DNA of 48,603 nt from Astrothelium macrocarpum. Taxonomy: Eukaryota > Ascomycota > Dothideomycetes > Trypetheliales > Trypetheliaceae. Position numbers and translations under genes: made by a program. This document shows positions 1 through 9,818 of the stretch, piece by piece. Under the pieces are notes generated by a model that was given only the letters and a program-made list of their open reading frames with translations, was not told the origin of the DNA and did no database searches. The first letter of the stretch is position 1. Each line of letters opens with the position of its first letter. The DNA lies in NCBI GenBank assembly GCA_021030915.1, contig JAGEMR010000181.1, positions 1 to 48,603 on the forward strand, read 5' to 3'.

Positions 1-74
1 GGATATTCATCCTTATCCATCCAAAAATAGGATTTATCCATCCTAATTCAATTCATTAATTTTTCCGATCCCTG
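1..74. mobile_element. Right end of a hAT-like DNA transposon (partial)
   Basis: The first 74 bases end in ccgatccctg. Read on the minus strand this begins CAGGGATCGGAA, which matches the inverted repeat of the hAT-like element at 30824-38855 (CAGGGGTCGGAA); over the first 18 positions the differences are G to A or C to T, as expected from RIP. The inner part has repeated TATCCATCC-like motifs. Directly after base 74 the sequence becomes alignable with the paralogous F-box gene at 1852, and both resume with gcctc, so the boundary is sharp. Bases 75-82 (gcctcggt) would be the predicted 8-bp target duplication. The other end lies outside the window. Confidence 0.7.
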
Positions 75-1395
75 GCCTCGGTCAACTAATAAGTTCTACT
101 TGCCTAACGAGCTATGGGCACAAGTCTTTGAAAACCTTGATTCGAAAGGTCTGTTCGCTTGTATGTTGACCTACCGTCAAGTAAGTTGCTCTTCCTTGAA
201 GCTGGACCCATTAACGGATTAGTCAAGTCTCATGTTCCAAATACCTTCATAAAACAAAATCATTTCGCTCACAATGATTCAGTGGCACAAGATCATCGCT
301 AATGTGATCGAATGGCGAGTTATCGACTTATCGCCTTGCCTCTGGCAGCGTGTTCTCGCAATTCGCTCGTACCCTACGATTTCTATGATTGAACATTCGG
401 GAAGCGAAGCTGCTGCACAGAAGCGGATGACAAAAGCAACACATCTTATCCTGGATCCCCGTCTCGACTCGCAAATGTCTCCAGTCGAGATCATGCCTTG
501 GTATTTCTTCTGGGACATGTTCAGAAACAAGCAAAGGATTATTTACTCACTGTCTCGTTTCATCAACTGTCCTAACTTAACCCGGATTCGAGCTGCACTC
601 GACTTCAAATACTTCTTTCCCGAACATTCCATCGAAAATTATCCTGAAGAGCTCATGGCAGAACAAACCATTCCTGGGGCAATGAAGCTCGACTTGTTCC
701 TACCCAATCTCGTAGAACTGGATTTATCCGACTCAGTCTTCTATGAGCTCCTGATCCACATTGACTTTGTTCCGTTTCCGTTTTGCCCAAACCTTCGCGT
801 GCTTCGTTTGGATCGCGCCAAGGACAATCAAACAATAATTGGCAGCGTAGATCCCCTTCCATCAGGGGTCTGGGAATGGCTGGCAAATGTCAGAAGTCTT
901 AAAGTCTTGAGCTTGGTCGACTTTGAATTTGACTTGAGACAACTTCGTTGCCTTGGTTTGCTACAGCATCTTTCGGAGCTTTACCTAGGCCAGTCTGGTT
1001 CGTGGTCTCTTCGTCGTCTTGACCCCTTGAACCTGCATCAACTTTGCTGCGTTCTTCTAACCACGAGAAGGCAAGGAAAATATCGCATCAATTGGGACCA
1101 TCCTAGATGGTCCGGGGTGCGAGATTTGTTACAAGATTATTCAGTATCTCCCTTCAGAATTGTGGGGCTGGAAGAAAGCATGCTTGCTGACCGTATCTGG
1201 ACGCTGGAGATTCATTTAACTGGCTGCTACGATCATTTCAAGACAGAAATTGAGGGGCTCCGGGAGGAATGTCCTTCAATTTTGGAGATGGCAGGATTTG
1301 TGCCTGAATTAAAGAAGGACCATATCAAATTGATCTCGACCCCGCAAATTGAAAGCGAGGGCACCTCGGATGAGCCACAGTTTGTTGTGATGTAA
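75..1395 (+). pseudogene. F-box protein, 5' end interrupted by a transposon
   Basis: An F-box motif (LPNELW, then VFENLDSKGLFACML) is encoded at about 100-180. A donor gtaagt at 181 and acceptor cag at 280-282 join it in frame to a long exon (283-1395) that starts WHKIIANVIEW. The exon encodes leucine-rich stretches such as LVELDLSDS and CPNLRVLRLDRA, resembling the substrate-binding part of fungal F-box/LRR proteins, which are SCF ubiquitin-ligase adaptors. The gene at 1852-3288 is a paralog with the same exon structure. Upstream of base 75 the frame runs into transposon sequence and hits a stop at 28-30 with no ATG, so the N-terminal part is separated from the gene. The rest of the frame is intact, so the insertion may be recent, or a new start may be used. 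Confidence 0.75.
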
Positions 1396-1851
1396 AAGTC
1401 ACATTCGGGGGGACCCCAAAAGTATCTGTTAGAGCAATACAATCAGTTGTTTCATTATATGTCTTTTGATGTAATCTGCAAAACACATTGGGAATACGCT
1501 CATCAAAATAGATGGCACGTTTACTAGGAATATCTTTGCACAGAGGGCCTCGCATTTTTGATCGCTCGAAATCGTCTTGGGGCCTCCCGAGTATGTGCAT
1601 GGCTAATTTTCAATTTTTGCGGTCCCCGACCGCTCTCCTTACAACGCTTGGTTCCACAAAACACGGTTCAAAGTCACCAGAGAACTCGGGGTACCCTCAA
1701 TAAAGGAAATATCAAATGATCAACGATGGCGAGAAGAATGTCTTCAAAGTCAGCTGAGTCTTGGTCACTTTCACTTACAGCAAAGGCACATATTTGAACT
1801 TGGTCATTTGCCCTTTTCTCTTTTTCTTTACAAATATTACCACATCTAATC
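1396..1851. other. Intergenic, no gene recognised
   Basis: Spacer between the two tandem F-box paralogs. It holds the 3' flank of the first and the promoter side of the second. A 63-codon open frame at 1512-1703 has no recognisable domain and no paralogous support. Confidence 0.6.
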
Positions 1852-3288
1852 ATGGCGCTGCGATTTCTGACCTCACCAATAGCTGGACTGCGAGCGCGTT
1901 CTCGAAAATGGCGCGCCCGTCAAGCTAAGATTTCTGATCTCATTGTTGCAGTACCGTCGGTCGACCCTTTGCCTCTTGAGCAACAAGTCCATTTGCCTAA
2001 CGAGTTGTGGATTGAGGTTTTCCTGAAACTTGACTCGAAAGACCTGTTCTCGTGTCTGCTCGTCTGCTCACATGTAAGCCGCTCTATTCATCAATAGACA
2101 TTACAAGCATTCTGTGCATGACAATTCTCATTCGCCAAAGAACTTGTTTTTCACAGCTTGTACATGGAACTAAACCTCGTATAGTGGCATGATCTTGTGA
2201 ACGACGTAGTCGAGTGGTATACTCTTGACTTGTCACCATGGGCTCGGCGTTGGCCCAAAGAAATTTATGACTTCGAATTGCAGCAGCTGCGACGTTTCCG
2301 GGCTGTCCATCTTAGGGAGAGGTCTGCTCTACAAAGTCGTATGTCTACGGCTACTCGACTTCATCTCGACTCCAGGCGGGGCCAGGAAGACGATGGTACT
2401 TCCTTGGTCCCGTGTACCATGTTCTGGATCATTTTTTCACTAAACACGGGTATCTACGAGACGATTAGTAGTGGTGTACTCGCATGCTCCAAGCTCAAAA
2501 AGATTCGAGCCACGCTTGACTTTGCAGACCGACGTGACTCTAATGATACCCAATGCCTTCAAAGGATCTGGACGGTGATGTGGAATCCCAACACCGTTGC
2601 ACCCAATTTGACTGAATTGGACCTTTCTGATTCTACCTTGAAGTCTTTTCGCAACTTGGTTGGCTTTTCTTACCTACCATCATGTCCCAATCTACGAGTT
2701 CTTCGACTGGACCGCGCTCGTGCATTGGAAGAAGATGAAATCAGCTTACAAGATAATTTCGAGGGAATTTGGACATGGATCGAAAGCTGCCCGAATCTTG
2801 AAATTCTGAGCCTCGCCGACTTCGAATTCGGGGACCCAGATCTCAAATGCCTCGAGACTCTGTATCAGCTAAAAGAACTTGACCTGCGCCGTGAGAGGTT
2901 GGTACCAGACCAGGACGTTGAACAGCGGAACATTGCCTCGCTCCTCAATCACTACGTTGCCAAATTTAGTCACATGATAGAATGCCACGATCCAGATCAT
3001 CCTGGTTGTGAGGGTTGGTCCTCCTACTGGCAGTACTACAAGGAATGTTTGCCATCTTTACAGCAAAGCCAGGAATACATTAATGCACATCGACTCCGCA
3101 GGCTCAGTGTGGATCTACGAGGATACTCAGACTGCAACCCTTCGCCTTCAGCAAGCACGTGGATCTTGATAAACCCTGCACTTGAATCTGTTGAGATCGA
3201 TTTTGACAATCTTGAAGCCCGCGCGTGGCTAGATGAAATCGAATCTTCTCCTCCAAATGGAGTGATGATTCGTTGTCATCCAATGTGA
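1852..3288 (+). CDS. F-box protein with leucine-rich C-terminal region
   Basis: Two exons, 1852-2073 and 2185-3288, separated by a 111-bp intron (gtaagc..tatag), give about 441 residues. The F-box (LPNELWIEVF, then KDLFSCLLVCSHVSR) lies at residues 48-77, after a basic N-terminus. The remainder carries LRR-like segments (LTELDLSDSTL, CPNLRVLRLDRA, CPNLEILSLADFEF, LKCLETLYQLKELDL). In this family the F-box binds Skp1 and the C-terminal part selects substrates for ubiquitination; the substrate is unknown. The intron has the same position and phase as in the neighbour at 75-1395, and both second exons start with W-H, so the two arose by tandem duplication. The ATG at 1852 is the first in frame. 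I cannot assign a specific orthologue. Confidence 0.85.
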
Positions 3289-3749
3289 TGGAGATATGTT
3301 TGGTCTACGTGAAAGAGCACAGCGATCATTAGCAGGAGCATTTCACTCGATTTTGACGCTGGATTTTATTCTTCTCCAGTCGTACGGCTGGGCCAATTAT
3401 GGTCAAGGGCTCCCTCTTTTTCAAGCATTCTCCGAACACTTGCCCATCGACAAGATAGTGGATTCAGAGACAACTCTGCCGAGTCCTGCAATTAGTGAGT
3501 GTTCTCGATTCAGTAAGACTTTCATTCCTTTGCTGAGCAGCGAGATCATTTCGTAATCCAAATCGATTCTCCTCAGTAGTCTCTATTATATAACTAGTTT
3601 CATCGTCATGATGCCATTTCACATTCTGATCCAAAGCGCTACATATGTATAAACATGCCATAATGGTGACACTTTTCTATCACACTCATTAACAATCAGT
3701 CCCACAAAAACGCATCGGCAAAGACTAAATGTCTGCTCGCAAGACTCCA
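3289..3749. other. Intergenic between convergent genes
   Basis: 3' flanks of the F-box gene (plus strand) and of phosphoglucomutase (minus strand). The 86-codon frame at 3296-3556 shows no recognisable domain. Nothing else seen. Confidence 0.6.
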
Positions 3750-5585
3750 TCAGGTCTTGACATCCGGCTCTGTCCTTCCAATGTACTCTTGCAACTTGAG
3801 CAGTCCCGTTGCCAGCTTGACATTATCCTTGAGGTAATCTTGTGCGTCCAGACCAAAAGTCTTCTCATCCGCTTCGTGCTTCTCAATGTACAACCTGATC
3901 GTCGCACCACTGCTGCCTGTACCAGACAACCTCACCACAATCCGGCTACCATCATCAAACTTGACATAGATACCCTGGTTCTTCGACACACTGCCATCCA
4001 GATCTGTGTAGGAGAAATCATCGGCCTCAAGCACCTTTCTCCCCTCCACCGTCGACCCCACAAAGTCCGCCTTCTTCGTTGTAATCAGCTCCTTCATATG
4101 CGCCGTCACCTTACCCGCCGCTTCCGTCTCACACCCCTCATAATCATACCGCGTGAAGAAAGTCCTTCCATACACCTTCCAAAAATCATGCTGAATACTC
4201 GCAATACTCGGCGCCCTGCCCGTCTGCTCTCCCACACCCGCAATGATATTCAACCACGCCACAATCGCCCACAGCCCATCCTTCTCCCGTATATGATCCG
4301 AGCCCGTCCCAAACGACTCCTCCCCACAAATGTTCATCTGGCCGGCATCAAACAACCCGCAGAAAAACTTCCATCCGGTCGGCACCTCGTAGCTCTGCAA
4401 GCCCTGCTTCTTCGCCACCAGATCCACCGCGCCCGACGTCGGCATCGACCGCGCCAGCCCCTTCACCCCATGCTGCCGAAAATACGGTATCAGCTGGGCA
4501 TGGTGCGCGATGATCGCCAGACTATCTCCGGGCGACACGAACGAGTTCGCGCCATAGATCATATTGCGGTCGCCGTCGCCATCGCTCGCAGCGCCGAAGG
4601 GGATGTTATTTGCGTCAACCGCGTCGACGAGGCTGCGCGCATACACGAGGTTCGGGTCCGGGTGGTGGCCGCCGAAGTCGGGCTTCGGGACGCAGTTCTG
4701 CGTGGAGCCGGGTTGCGCGAGCTCGTGCTCGAACAGCGCGACGCCGTACGCACCCGTGACGCCGCTGAGCCCGTCGAACAGGATCTTGAAGTCCGGGTGC
4801 GAGGTGAGGAAGCGCGAGATGAGCGGGAAGTCGAAGATGGATTTGAGCATGGCGACGTAGTCGGCGGTCGAGTCGATGATGTCGACGGTGAGGGGGCCGA
4901 CGGTTTGCGTGCCGATGGTGGCGAGGTCGATGTCGGGGATGGAGGCGATTTGGTAGGAGGTGAGGGATTTGGAGGTTTCGTAGATTTTGTTGGTTACGCT
5001 TTCGGGAGCCGGGGCACCGTTGGCGAGGTTGTATTTGATGCCAAAATCCTCGGTAGGACCTATTGTATGTGTCGTTAACTTTGAGTCCGCACATGCTTGA
5101 GAAGGTGGAAAATGCTACCGACCTCCAGGATTATGGCTTGCAGTCAAGAGTATGCCTCCAGTAGCCTTCCTGATGCGGATGACATGGCTGGATGCTGGTG
5201 TACTGAGAATACCGTTTTGCCCTATAATAAGCTTCTTGACACCATATGCAGCACCGATTTTGGCAATGTATTGCATAACCTCCGGGTTCCAGTATCTGCC
5301 ATCTCCACCAATAACCAAGGTACTGCCATCGGCGCCTTCTGGGATGGAGAGGAGGATTGAAGCAACGAAAGCTTCGCTATAGTTTTCTTGTTGGAAGACC
5401 TTGACCTTCTTGCGAAGACCCGACCTGTCATGCTTGTGTTAGATTTGACCTTGCAGGAAATTGATATGGGCACGGGAATTTCCGATTGAAGGGTGGTCAT
5501 GGAGCTCGTGGAGGAGAAATTGATCAACTTACGTGCCGGGCTTCTGGTCTTGAAAAGGCTTCAATTCGACTGTTCTGATGCTCAT
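3750..5585 (-). CDS. pgm: Phosphoglucomutase
   Basis: Interconverts glucose 1-phosphate and glucose 6-phosphate in the cytosol, linking glycogen, trehalose and cell-wall precursors to glycolysis. Exons read 5585-5533, 5424-5123 and 5059-3750, with introns of 108 and 63 bp. The 554-residue product matches the usual fungal length. The N-terminus MSIRTVELKPFQDQKPGTSG is typical. The catalytic loop TASHNPGG contains the phosphorylated serine (about residue 114). The metal loop DGDGDRN lies near 278-284, the sugar-binding GEESFGTGSDHIREKDG in the middle, and the phosphate-binding RLSGTGSSGATIRLY near the C-terminus. No lesion seen. Codon use in exon 3 is GC-rich, which creates a long open frame on the opposite strand. 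This is a housekeeping gene, so it marks the edge of the accessory region. Confidence 0.97.
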
Positions 5586-6573
5586 TGTGAATGGCTTTGC
5601 TCACTGGAGCTTCAAAAATGGGACGGCAAAATATTGTGAGGGAGGTGTATATAAATTATTTAGGATGGAGGGGCAGGCGGGATCCGGCGGTGACGAGTTG
5701 GCCGCTCAACAAACAGGGTGCGTTGCGTGGGCTTGCAGGCTTGCTGCAGGAGAAATTGCCAACTCTATAAAAATTCTTATCTTCCTCCCGAGAATTGCAA
5801 GGTCTATCGAATTCTTGATTCTAACTTCGGTCCGAAGTATTGTGGCTTCGTAGCCATCTCGTGAATCAACAAACATGGGTCGAGACTGGAAGGGGCCACC
5901 AGAATATTTCAAGCCTGCGGCAAAGATGTGGCTAATCAATTTCGGCAGAGTCAATGGGGCTAGGATCCAAATAGGCTTGGATATGTTTGCTGTTGTGCCT
6001 CAACTGGCTGGCTTGATCCACCCTTTGACTACTTTTGGCCTCTAAAATGATTATCTAATGAATTCCACGTGCGCATTTGGAACTCCGTCCTACCAATCAC
6101 AGCTACGATACGGGGCAGATACTCCGTGATTCCTCGTGAGGCATTGCTACAATATCCGAAAAGCAGCTGATTTGGGCAGCTATGATTGTGGGTCGTTGAG
6201 CAAATCCCCATCTGGAAGATAGAGCATGTATTTCGATCAATTCCGCCACTGCTCTACAATAAAGGATGTGGACAAGAGCCAATGTGTTGGTGCATCCGAG
6301 AAAAAGCCGTGCTAATCTCAAGTCGTTCTGGTATCGGCATTGCTCGAAAAACATATTTGACTTGATCATTGGAAAAGATGTACTGTACAAGGTTTTCCTA
6401 TTTCGCATGGACATCACAGGATAATCATCGACGAATGCTCCGGATTAGTCTATGTTGTGCCCATCTCTCAATATTCCCATAAGACTGAAGGATGAGATGT
6501 AAAAAAGGAAAAACCCTTGCCACTCCCCTTGAGATTTGTGGTAGGCGTGCATCGTCACTGAAATCGTCTCCAG
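5586..6573. other. Phosphoglucomutase promoter side and gene-poor spacer
   Basis: The first few hundred bases are the 5' region of phosphoglucomutase; an AT-rich stretch with TATATAAA sits at 5648-5655. Apart from one possible 56-residue frame at 5875-6045 (listed separately), I recognise no gene. The 104-codon minus frame at 6103-6417 has no known motif. Confidence 0.5.
5875..6045 (+). CDS. Possible 56-residue protein (doubtful)
   Basis: An ATG in a good fungal context (caaacATGg) opens a 56-codon frame starting MGRDWKGPPEYFKPAAK and ending LTTFGL. The composition looks protein-like, with proline and aromatic residues up front and a moderately hydrophobic second half, but I recognise no family. 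It is transcribed away from phosphoglucomutase. It could be a short real gene, one exon of something longer, or chance. Confidence 0.2.
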   Translation: MGRDWKGPPEYFKPAAKMWLINFGRVNGARIQIGLDMFAVVPQLAGLIHPLTTFGL

Positions 6574-7285
6574 CTAATCCGCCACTTTGCCCCCAAGCTT
6601 CCCAATATCTTCAGCCGTCGTTCCCCGCCGGATGTTCGCAATCATAGCTATCTTGGCAATATCGAGCAAGGCCAACAGCAACAGTGCATCGAAATTGGCG
6701 GATGGAGCATTTTTAGTATCTTTGAAGATGTATATCTGTTGAGGACGACGTTGCCTACAGCGCCAATTATATCCAGAATAGCGGCCAGATCACCGAGCTC
6801 GACGACGGAGAGAAAGACCTCGCTGGCAGTCGGAACGATGAAGAGGATGGCTCCAATGAAAGCAAGGAAAATTTCTTTAGCATTCTCTTCGTCTCGATCG
6901 TTGATCATTTGGCTGCCATCTTAGATTGTTTGAGAGTCATTCGGTCGAGACAACAGAAGCTCTGCTATCTGAACGCCTGCCAACACGAGTCACAACCATT
7001 GGGACTTGGTTTTGAATGAATTGGAACTTTTGGGCACGTTGGCCGACGGAATGGAGGGCTCAACAGCTTCGAGAGTTTAGGCCAAAATTGTTCTAGTTAG
7101 AAAGAAGGAAGCGGCTCAGTACGATCTGAGCGCCATGCGTATATTGATTGGCTACCAACCTTGATCCTGGGTCGATTCTCTGAGTTACGGCTTTTAGCGG
7201 GCTTGGAGCGCCGTAGTCTCCACTTCGAAAGCTCTCTTCCAACTGTAAAATCTTTTGCTCAAACATGGAAAACGCATCTAAATAG
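6574..7285 (-). pseudogene. Decayed C-terminal part of a large secreted protein (possibly a killer-toxin-like GH18 chitinase)
   Basis: A minus-strand segment from 6908 encodes NDRDEENAK followed by two helical hydrophobic stretches (IFLAFIGAILFIVP; AAILDIIGAVGNV). From family memory this resembles the conserved C-terminal helical segment found on some large secreted fungal proteins, including GH18 chitinases of the killer-toxin-subunit type; the assignment is uncertain. After GNV the frame breaks at about 6740, where two extra bases would explain the shift. The continuation (DTKNAPSANFDALLLLALL, later RRGTTAEDIGKLGG) runs in another frame to a stop at 6574-6576. Upstream, at 7170-7285, another open patch is followed by stops in all frames. 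No intact gene remains. Confidence 0.5.
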
Positions 7286-8412
7286 TGTTGTATACGATGC
7301 GAAATGCATTGAGAAAGATTTACTAGATAAATCGAGCTTGTTTTAGGACAGTTCGGCTCGGCTCCGTTGTCTCACGCTGTTCAATATGGTTCTGTCCTGA
7401 TTCATGGCACTCATTCCAGAGCTCTCAGGGCGGTCTGTGCAATGCACCAGCCGTTGTAGACTGCGTCGCCTTGGCACAACCTTGGAATGTCAGTACCCCA
7501 CCTGGTACGAACCAGTGTACCAACTCACTGTGTCCCAACTTTTCGTCCCCTTCTTACACCATCCTACTGCATCCGATGTCTGCACTCGGCATACCCGAAA
7601 CTACAATGATTTTTCCAAGGGCTTAGACAAGGCTGTCTAGCGAGTAGGAAAATTAGAACTTGGCTCCAATTGATTGAAGTTCAAACCTGTGGAGGACTTA
7701 TAAGGTCTTTGACCAATAGCCTATCCCGTATTCTCAATGACGTCGTGAAGGATGCCGTAGACATTGGACGCAGTAGGATGATGTGGTCCTAAAACCATCG
7801 GAAACAAGCCACTCCAGGGCATTCTTCCCACAAAAGGCAATAGTCCAAGACCCAGAGCCCTACCTTATCCGCCTCGGTATCTTGCTATGTCACCGAGTCC
7901 CGGTCGATGTTTAGCGCCTGTGGTTGTGCAAATCATACCGACAGTGGTAATTTTCGTAATTCGAGAATAATCACCACGAGGAAACACAGTCGACTCGACT
8001 ATCTCTTATTCGCTAGGTTGAGATGATTTTCCAGCAGATCGCCTCACAGTCAGATGGATATTTACAACTACCTCATTACTGATCCTAGCAAACATGACGC
8101 GGGACATCTTACGCTAATGATCAACGATGACTTGGGCGATGTACACAGGACGTGTGAGGATGTAGTCGGGAAATCAGAAATGGGTCAATGCCGCAGCTAG
8201 CATTGGGCCCCATATCTGTGGCCCCCATCTTCAATCATTAGGCAAGGTACGGATGGATGAGATGGATGATATGGTTGATTTGGTATGGCTTTTGTCATTA
8301 ATTGAATCAATCACCACGTCGTCAACACTAAGTTCAACTCCCAGACAGAGACACCACACTTAGGTGCCAGGACCATTTAAATCGACCTCGGAATCATCGC
8401 TGTATATCTAAG
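7286..8412. other. Gene-poor region with further minus-strand coding remnants
   Basis: No complete gene. A 45-codon minus-strand patch at 7721-7858 reads like protein (LPFVGRMPWSGLFPMVLG, then NVYGILHDVIENTG) and ends in a TAG; it may belong to the same dead gene as 6574-7285. Other frames are short. The last 100 bases are the promoter of the secreted-protein gene at 8413. Confidence 0.4.
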
Positions 8413-9621
8413 ATGTCTTACTTTCTGTTCGTCCTCCTTCTACAGCTATGCTATGTTTCTCCAACATTACAGAGTGCAATATGCCCAACCTTGTACAGAA
8501 ATACGGAGACATGCAGTAGCGACGACAGTTATGCAAATGAGTTGTTTTGTTACGCACAACAAAATACCTTGGAAATTCTGATGAACTGTGTTACAGACCC
8601 ATCAACGGACACATCTGATCAGCCATTCTGTCGCCAAGCTGATCCGACAGACAACGACGGATGGATTGATGGTTTCCTTTACCCGTATGAAAATCCACCG
8701 AGCGAGGTTTGCGTTACCCCTCGAAATGTCATTCTCGCAAGGAGCGAATCCGATTGCGCCAGCTGCGGTCTGACATTCGCACTGTCTGTTTGCCCTGAAA
8801 ACGATCCTACTTTTACGGACTGCCTCTACAACTATCTTCATGCTAGCCAATTAGCCCTGGAATGCTTATGCGTGTGCTTCCTGAACGATGGTCCCAACAG
8901 CTGTCCAACTGCGCAATATTATCCTCCTGACCAGGCAAAGAAAGAGGAACATCTCCAAGCTAGAGAAGTGGCCATTGCGGCAGGGAATGATGTCGAAAGT
9001 CGCGGACCACATCAGGTTAGTCGTTCATCTCAATTCTCTACAAAGGTTACGCGTAGTTCTGAGGATTAACCTTGCCGATCATAGAGACGGCAAGTTTACA
9101 ATACCAATTTACTGCCGGCAAGCCTACTCTACTATAATCCTGAGCAGTCCGCCTCTGCAAATAGCTATGCGGTTGCTCCCCCTTACTATGACCTTCCGGT
9201 CACCAATAGCGTCCTCACACGATGCTATCTTGATGCATATGATAGCTACGTGCAATGCTACTACAATGAGATCGATTATGCGACATCGGTACCGACATAC
9301 ACATACTTTGCTTCTTTCAGTACGACTTCCACCATATCGGCTGCACCGCCTTCAACAACAGCCGTATCTTTGCCCTCGAATAGACCCTATTTGTCAGGAG
9401 CGTCGATTGTGGCCAATTCGGCAACGGTGACTGTATCGCCTATATCTGAATCAGCAGCATCTAAATCGGCTACATCCGAGTCAGCAACGGCATCCAAGTC
9501 GCCAACCTCAACATCTTCGTCAAGCAGTGGCAAGATACGTAGCCCACTATACTGTTTGTCTGCCTTGGGGGCATTGTATCTGGCGAACTTTATTTGGGCA
9601 TTGCCTTGGATTCGGAGCTAG
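8413..9621 (+). CDS. Secreted cysteine-rich protein with Ser/Thr-rich C-terminal region
   Basis: Two exons, 8413-9015 and 9085-9621, with a 69-bp intron (CAG|gttagt..atag), give about 379 residues. Residues 1-21 form a clear signal peptide (MSYFLFVLLLQLCYVSPTLQS). Residues 22-175 hold about 14 cysteines, including a C-x-x-C (DCASC) and a C-x-C-x-C cluster (ECLCVC), suggesting several disulfides. A dibasic RRQ at the exon junction could be a Kex2 site. The second half carries two more cysteines, then a low-complexity Ser/Thr/Ala/Pro tract (about 280-350) typical of O-glycosylated wall-exposed stalks. It ends in a hydrophobic segment that could be a GPI-attachment signal or a membrane tail, although the last residues (WIRS) are atypical for GPI. 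Family not recognised. Confidence 0.75.
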
Positions 9622-9818
9622 CATTGGAAGGATGGCATACGGCGACGGAGCCAATTTCACGTGGCTATCCTTGGCACTGAGGGTGCAGACGGCGTGTGTG
9701 TGGGCGTTTAGAGTACTTCTTACTGTCGTTCGCTTTTCCGCTCTGGATAGCCGCTTGAGCACTGGGCTTGTGTGTGATCACAAGAATTTTAACCATGCTA
9801 ACAGCTGCATCGGCTGCG

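Noticed and set aside
3729..5078. 449-codon plus-strand open frame
   Set aside because: Antisense to the phosphoglucomutase exon. It results from that exon's GC-rich third positions and has a low-complexity Arg/Val/Gly composition and no domain.
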